Assembly (NCBI GenBank): GCA_000827265.1
Contig: KN834784.1
Coordinates: 107,719 to 171,718, forward strand
Reading direction: 5' to 3'
Source: Collybiopsis luxurians FD-317 M1
Taxonomy: Eukaryota > Basidiomycota > Agaricomycetes > Agaricales > Omphalotaceae
Length of the DNA: 64,000 nucleotides
Shown here: in pieces, positions 59,561-64,000 of the stretch
Layout: each line of letters begins with the position of its first letter
Numbering within the stretch: the stretch's first letter is position 1
The notes under the pieces: generated by a model
What the model saw: the letters and a program-made list of their open reading frames with translations, nothing else
Told to the model about the DNA's origin: nothing
Database searches by the model: none
Position numbers and translations under genes: made by a program

Positions 59561-59568
59561 TATAAAAG
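59561..59568 (+). promoter_or_regulatory. TATA box of membrane-protein gene, copy 5 (displaced)
   Basis: TATAAAAG in the same context as copy 4, but 394 bases before the ATG because of the insertion at 59646-59898. Confidence 0.5.
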
Positions 59569-59645
59569 TCCTCCTGATATTATGTACCTACTGCGTATGT
59601 ACTGTATGTAGGATCTTACAGGCCGCAACTCTCGGCAGTCAAACA

Positions 59646-59898
59646 ATTGTAACGCTAGAGCGACGAAAGTCGCGGTAACGCCACACAAGAGATGGGGGGA
59701 CAAGTAGGTGCTCAGGGATGACTGTTGTAAGTGGGGTAATATTCAAGAGGACCTGCTTCTACGAGTACAAACTGAGCGAAAAACTAGCTATCCTGCGTCC
59801 GAAAGTAGTAAGTACAAGATAACACGAATGATAAGATATGCTAGATAAGATAATTCCAAAAGAGAAGAGGAACAATCATGACGAAGTCACGTTACAAT
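59646..59898. mobile_element. 253-base insertion with inverted ends (LTR-like or MITE-like)
   Basis: Comparison with the leader of copy 4 shows extra sequence between GGCAGTCAAAC and GCAATCCACATC. Its ends are ATTGTAACG (59646) and CGTTACAAT (59898), perfect 9-base inverted repeats, equally readable as a TG...CA solo LTR (TGTAACG...CGTTACA). No clear target duplication was found and about 19 further bases before GCA are unexplained, so the type is uncertain. Confidence 0.45.
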
Positions 59899-59954
59899 CT
59901 ACTTATCATGTCGTGGCATTGCAATCCACATCTTTCCCTCCCACCACGATATTC

Positions 59955-60788
59955 ATGGGGGCCAGCATTCTATCTGCACTTGGATACGCCATAGCGCTGT
60001 ATTGGCTTGTCATTCAATCCTTCTACGTCTACATTCACTTGCCGATTGCCGTAGATATCAGCAGTGGATTCAAAGAATGGACTAAATCCCAAATGCGAGG
60101 ATTGACGTTTTGCTCTGCGTTTGTCTCGTTGTCCTACCTTTCCCTCTTATTTTGGCTCTCAGTGTTGCGCATACTGCGCGGCTCAACTGGTCTCGCTACA
60201 AGTGTCAGCCCGGAGTTAAAAACAGCTGCCGATGAGCACACGGCTGAAAGGAAGGCTAAAGAAGAGGGCGAGAACAAGAAGATGCCATCCAAACGTGCAG
60301 TGTGGGGCAGAACCGTCTTGAATATCTTTTCCTGCACCGTCATAATCGTTAACGATGCCATCTTCAACTGTCCAAAAGATGCTGCATCATTCAAAGGCTT
60401 TTTTCAGCGTTTCGAGTACCTCGGTCAGACCGTTATTTTTACCCAGATTGGGGCTCTTGCCTTCATGTCCCTCCTCGCCGTCGTCCTTTACGTACTGTGG
60501 ACAATCGGTACCCTCGTCTTTTTCCTTGTACGGAGGACCAGTCGTCTCTTCTGTTCGCAGAGTGGTGCCATTGCTCGAGCCGATGCAGACGAGGAAAGCC
60601 GCCTTGCGCCCAACGAGATGATCGAGGTTGAAGAACCGCAGAACACCACTACCCGCTGGCATGTTCTAGAGGGGAAGCTTATTGACCTTTCGGATGGTAT
60701 AGATGCGGTGTATGAAAAGATGGAGTCATATGCAGCGCCTCGTGATGCGACCAAGCAGGAAGATGAGGAACCATCGATCGAATTGTAG
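59955..60788 (+). CDS. Array membrane-protein family, copy 5 (intact)
   Basis: Single exon, 277 residues from the ATG that matches copy 4 (MGASILSALGYAIALYW). The frame is open upstream to an ATG at 59838 inside the inserted sequence, which would add 39 residues; homology favours 59955. Same layout as copy 4: N-terminal hydrophobic segment, IAVDISSGFKEW loop, long hydrophobic stretch, charged linker ending PSKRAVWGRTVLN, CPKDAASFKGFFQRFEYL, third hydrophobic segment FMSLLAVVLYVLWTIGTLVFF, and an acidic tail ADADEESRLAPNE ... EDEEPSIEL. The Leu of the C-terminal dileucine-like motif is Ser here. It lies about 830 bases after copy 4 in the same direction and shares downstream sequence with it (GACTCTTTCCAGGAACCTTG at about 59342 and 61031). 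Confidence 0.82.
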   Translation: MGASILSALGYAIALYWLVIQSFYVYIHLPIAVDISSGFKEWTKSQMRGLTFCSAFVSLSYLSLLFWLSVLRILRGSTGLATSVSPELKTAADEHTAERKAKEEGENKKMPSKRAVWGRTVLNIFSCTVIIVNDAIFNCPKDAASFKGFFQRFEYLGQTVIFTQIGALAFMSLLAVVLYVLWTIGTLVFFLVRRTSRLFCSQSGAIARADADEESRLAPNEMIEVEEPQNTTTRWHVLEGKLIDLSDGIDAVYEKMESYAAPRDATKQEDEEPSIEL

Positions 60789-61468
60789 CTTTACTTGAAA
60801 GATCTTGACTCTGATGAAGCTCTTTTTCTCAAGGTCTACATACTCCAGAATCTTTGCTTTCGTTACAACCCGCGTTGGAGAGCTTTCCATCTCGATATCA
60901 GTCGCATTCTTGTCCAAGTTCAATCTAATTCCGTTGTTGAATGCTTACTGTATATATGTAGACCTAGGCTCATATTTATTTTTAAGCTCAATCAAACGAA
61001 TGTGTTGTCCGGATTTCTGTATAACTCAGCGACTCTTTCCAGGAACCTTGGCTCTAGATTAAGTACAGGTGATTTAACTTATCTTGTACCGCATAGTGCT
61101 CCCGAGGCCTTACTTTTCCGAGTTTTTGGACGTTGGTCTCGCTCTAACATATTAATCCAACTTTGATCGTCGGCGCGTACTTACCATGTGTTAGATTCTC
61201 TCCTGTTACCCTCGTGCGTCAACAGCCATTGATTCAATATTACAAGCATGTGTGCAAGATTTTTGTAAGCGAGTTGAACACTGAAGTACTGTATTATGTA
61301 TCAATGGTAGGCATCTCAGCTCTCCTGGTGCCTTCAAATTTGCTATGAAACCAACTATATTGATTAGATGACGGTTTCTGTACACTCAAATAACGCCAAT
61401 AACGGTGACTCCATACGTACATTCACTTTCTTCGCCCGCCAACCTTAGATTCCAACTCTTTAGATCTC
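60789..61468. other. Intergenic; 3' region shared with copy 4
   Basis: Contains the duplicated 3' sequence (GTGTTGTCC..GTTTC and CTTTCCAGGAACCTTG) also found after copy 4, showing that copies 4 and 5 arose as a tandem duplication including their downstream regions. No gene seen. Confidence 0.5.
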
Positions 61469-62455
61469 ATGTCACTCCTTCGAAAGACGTTCTTTTACTT
61501 CCTTCTAACCTCTTTTAAATCTGGTAAGGAATTGGACGTACCCAGTAGCTTTGAGAACATCGCTGACTTACTCAACAACTTAGCATGGGCAAACCCGCAA
61601 CTCCAAAGCTCAGTTCCGACTGCGACTCCTTCATCCTCCGGCCAAGCTTCAACCCCAGTCGTCACTGCCATCATATCTACAATCGCTCTCGGAGGATTCA
61701 ACTTGGGCGGTGAGACCATCTCAGGACTCGAAGAAGAGTTGACTACCATTTCCATCCTTGGAATCAGCTCTGGTACGGGCTCGAATGGGGAGAGCGAGAG
61801 CGAAACGACGTATTACCGAGAGATAGTAGTCAGCGATGCAGTGGAGACCACTACGACGGGGGGTCAGCTCATTCCAAACACCCTCGTTCCGGGGCAAATC
61901 TTTACAGATATCGGTGAGACCCTTCTTTGTTCTTACTTGGCTCTGGAGGATGGTGAAACTAACTATACATGATCCTTTTTTCCTCCATTCCATTTCTATC
62001 CGTTCTCGATAGAAACGATCGTCGAAAACGCCTCAGGATACCGAGCCTTTGCATCCTCTACCTTCACCATCGATGGCTCCACTGGGATTCAAAACACATA
62101 CGAAACCTGCTCCTTCGGTTCTGATGGCGTGAGCGGAGGGTGCTCAGAATCAGATGTTCTCGCAATGGGTGCAGGGGGCTCAAGTACTACGCTTTACCAT
62201 ACCATCTCATATCAGGGGAGTATCGCAGGTACAACTTTGACCCTGCCTTTCCAGGCGCAGGCGGCGGTTACCTCCAGCCCGTCCCCAAGTTCGACGGCAA
62301 GTAACTCTGGTAATAGTACTAGTACTGGGTCCGGATCTGGGTCTGCGAAGAATGGAGGAGCATCCTTTAACGGCGCAGGACTAGGAATGTTGACCTCTAC
62401 GATATGCCTCATTTTGAGTTCATTACTTTTGGTGTTACCTAGTATGACTGTCTAG
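61469..62455 (+). CDS. Secreted, probably GPI-anchored Ser/Thr-rich protein
   Basis: Preferred exons 61469-61523, 61584-61913 and 62013-62455 give 275 residues. The first intron (60 bases, GTAAGG...CTTAG) is in frame, so skipping it also leaves an open frame (295 residues). I prefer splicing because it turns the N terminus into a signal peptide ending SAWA before NPQ. The central part contains ENASGYRAFASSTFTIDGST, two Cys in an ETCSFGSDG...GGCSES arrangement and TTTL-type beta strands. A Ser/Gly/Asn-rich linker follows (SSPSPSSTASNSGNSTSTGS), then a C-terminal hydrophobic helix (LTSTICLILSSLLLVLPS), as in GPI-anchored cell-wall proteins. The enzyme role, if any, is unknown. Confidence 0.8.
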
Positions 62456-62533
62456 ATCTTTGAAGTACGATATGATCAAAATCGCGTTTCCGATGTAAAG
62501 GCATGTCGTGTATTTGAGGAAGGGTAATCCTTA

Positions 62534-63478
62534 CTACACTGTATAAGTTGTCGTCGTCGTCGTCGTAGATGTCGTAGTTCTGACGATAGCTCTGCCTTGC
62601 CTGCCTTTGGTGATTCCCACTCTACTTAGCGTCGAGGGCTTGTTATTCTGCGTATGCACCAGCACTCCGTCTTCAGATGCATCAAAAAAGTCATCTTCGT
62701 CAGGCCCGTCGTCCTCCTCAGTCTTCATGCCAAAAGTATAAGCAAGAGGGTTGATCTGCTTGTCAGAGACCACACTTGCGCGACAAACTTCTTCAAACCG
62801 CCAAATCTGGCATGGATGAACGGGGTCCTGCTCATACGCAAGCTGGATCTAAACGCACTATCAGTACCCAGTTCGTACACAGTTGAATGCCCAGATAATG
62901 GGTTAACAAAAATAAAGTAAAAAAAAACACACACACCTTCGTTCCATCCCTCGCACACCCATACCCTTCCAAATCAACCACATATCGACTATTAGGCCAC
63001 CGAATTCGGAAACAACGGTCACGACCACTGCCCTCGCCGCTAGAAATCCGTTCCCCACGAATCCACTGAGGGCATTCTTCCAAAACCCAGGTAACAGGAA
63101 ATGCATTCCCGACCACGGAAACCCCAGTGCAGATACCATCTTCTACTGTAATATAGTTGCCGTTCCACGCACTTTGTATCACATAGCCGCCTCCGTGACC
63201 GAGAGGGATGAAGATAAACTGTTGGTTCGAGTTTCCGTGCTTGGTCCATCCTAGATAGTAAAAACGTCAAGTTTAAGTCGAGTGAGTCGAGTCGTTGACG
63301 GTGTTTGGCACGTTGTACGAGGGGGAATTTCATTGCATGGAGAGATTCCCTCACCTATGAATGTTCTCCCATCACCCTCAGAGAGATCCAGCGCTGTATT
63401 ACTTTGGACATTGATTAGGCGGTATATCCCAGGTTTGAGCGTGAGCTCTGGATCTATGATTGTCTTCTCCTGCAACAT
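62534..63478 (-). CDS. Beta-trefoil (ricin-B-type) protein with acidic, Thr-rich tail
   Basis: Exons 63478-63355, 63250-62937 and 62848-62534 give 250 residues. The N-terminal part has the classical fungal trefoil pattern GIYRLINVQSNTALDLSEGDG, then HGNSNQQFIFIPLGHGGGYVIQSAWNG, a middle unit (FRIRWPNSRYVVDLEGYG) and EQDPVHPCQIWRFEEV; spacing fits two and a half to three trefoil lobes. QxW-type residues (NQQF, CQIW) are present. No signal peptide, so it is probably cytosolic. The last 80 residues are different: an acidic EEDDGPDEDDFFDASED stretch and a poly-Thr end encoded by a GTC/GTA microsatellite. No catalytic chain is attached; carbohydrate binding is likely but untested. Confidence 0.85.
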
Positions 63479-64000
63479 GATATTGAGAAGTTTGAAAGTT
63501 TTGAGCCGCGAGACAGGTCAATCTGGGAATGTAAACAGTTTAGAATGAGCAGAAAGCGCAATTAGAGTAAGATACACGCTGCACCGGCATGGCTCCATTG
63601 GATGGAGTAAGATAAGGATAAAACAGATCTTGCAGTACACTATCTTCGGCAACTTCCTCCAGATCGATGACTCCTCGTTTTATGAGCTGCCGGTAACATT
63701 ACACCAAGATACAATAACTTTCGACCCCTCCCTGCCTTATTCTCCGCCTCTCTCTCTCTCTCTCTGTGTGTGTGTCGTAAACACCCCTCCCACCAAGGAT
63801 CCTTACTACCTCACCAACCCCGTTCTCAAGCGACAGAAATAAGAGCAGACAACTTAAACCTCAGAGACTTGTTCGTACGCAACAACACATCATCCTCGCC
63901 CCCGACACTCTCGACCTGCGTCTGGCGGACCTGTTGCTGGGCGTAGCGTATCACGGATTCCATAAGGTGAGCATACGGCGTAACAGCAGAATATCAAACT
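63479..64000. other. Window end; possible partial gene, microsatellite at 63748-63777
   Basis: A (TC)n/(TG)n run lies at 63748-63777. The last 150 bases are open on the minus strand (MESVIRYAQQQVRQTQ...) and also on the plus strand with a possible donor at 63977. Without the sequence beyond the edge I cannot choose a model. Confidence 0.25.

Noticed and set aside
59838..59954. N-terminal extension of membrane-protein copy 5 from the ATG at 59838
   Set aside because: The extension is encoded by the inserted sequence and has no counterpart in copy 4; the ATG at 59955 aligns exactly with the other copies.
33470..61100. Mating-type B locus (pheromone receptor and precursor cluster)
   Set aside because: The repeated membrane proteins have about three hydrophobic segments, not seven, and no short CaaX-ending pheromone precursors were seen.
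63630..63842. Short plus-strand frame at the window end as a mitochondrial subunit
   Set aside because: A YTIFG start superficially recalls small ATP-synthase subunits, but the rest does not fit and the needed intron would be only 29 bases.
1..64000. CRISPR arrays, rRNA genes and bacterial-style operons
   Set aside because: No regularly spaced short repeats or rRNA sequence; the genes are intron-rich eukaryotic genes.

Overview
The window looks like nuclear DNA of a filamentous basidiomycete (Agaricomycetes). The genes are dense in short GT-AG introns of about 50-65 bases. The content is typical of mushroom and wood-decay fungi: class I hydrophobins, a 26-exon alcohol oxidase very like the brown-rot fungal enzymes, an expanded divergent G-alpha gene, TKL-type kinase and TPR genes, a fungal seven-helix membrane protein, LINE and LTR remnants and a WD40-repeat pseudogene. 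The species cannot be named from the sequence. Exon maps below were built by hand from splice sites, reading phase and family resemblance.

Layout. 0-11 kb is mostly decayed: a LINE remnant (minus strand), hydrophobin gene 1 (3.9 kb), a solo LTR with a perfect 5-base target-site duplication (6.34-7.04 kb), a WD40 pseudogene and a pseudogene of a large agaricomycete family of unknown function. 11.5-33 kb is the ordinary, mostly intact part: hydrophobin 2, a kinase and a TPR protein in tandem, a formamidase/acetamidase-like gene with a 9-base microexon, a 16-exon G-alpha-like gene with altered GTPase residues, an ankyrin protein, a secreted protein built of six 29-residue repeats, alcohol oxidase, a two-helix membrane protein and a secreted kinase-fold protein.

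33-61 kb is a lineage-specific duplication array. A unit of about 5.5 kb (about 33.47-39.24 kb and 43.80-49.29 kb) carries a hydrophobin, a Ser/Pro-rich gene on the minus strand and a conserved noncoding block of about 400 bases. Further partial units lie at 52.7-54.6 kb and 55.1-59.1 kb. In most units the Ser/Pro-rich gene is transcribed away from a plus-strand gene for a small three-segment membrane protein, with the conserved block between them. Only two membrane-protein copies are intact (58.29 and 59.96 kb), and both have a small insertion just upstream: a hAT-like foldback MITE with 8-base target duplications, and a 253-base insertion with inverted ends. All Ser/Pro-rich copies here carry at least one break. 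I recognise neither family; the divergent pair is the best candidate for an undescribed system in this window. An intact seven-helix gene (50.3-51.6 kb) sits inside the array.

61.4-64 kb returns to single genes: a secreted, probably GPI-anchored, Ser/Thr-rich protein and a beta-trefoil (ricin-B-type) protein with an acidic and poly-Thr tail.
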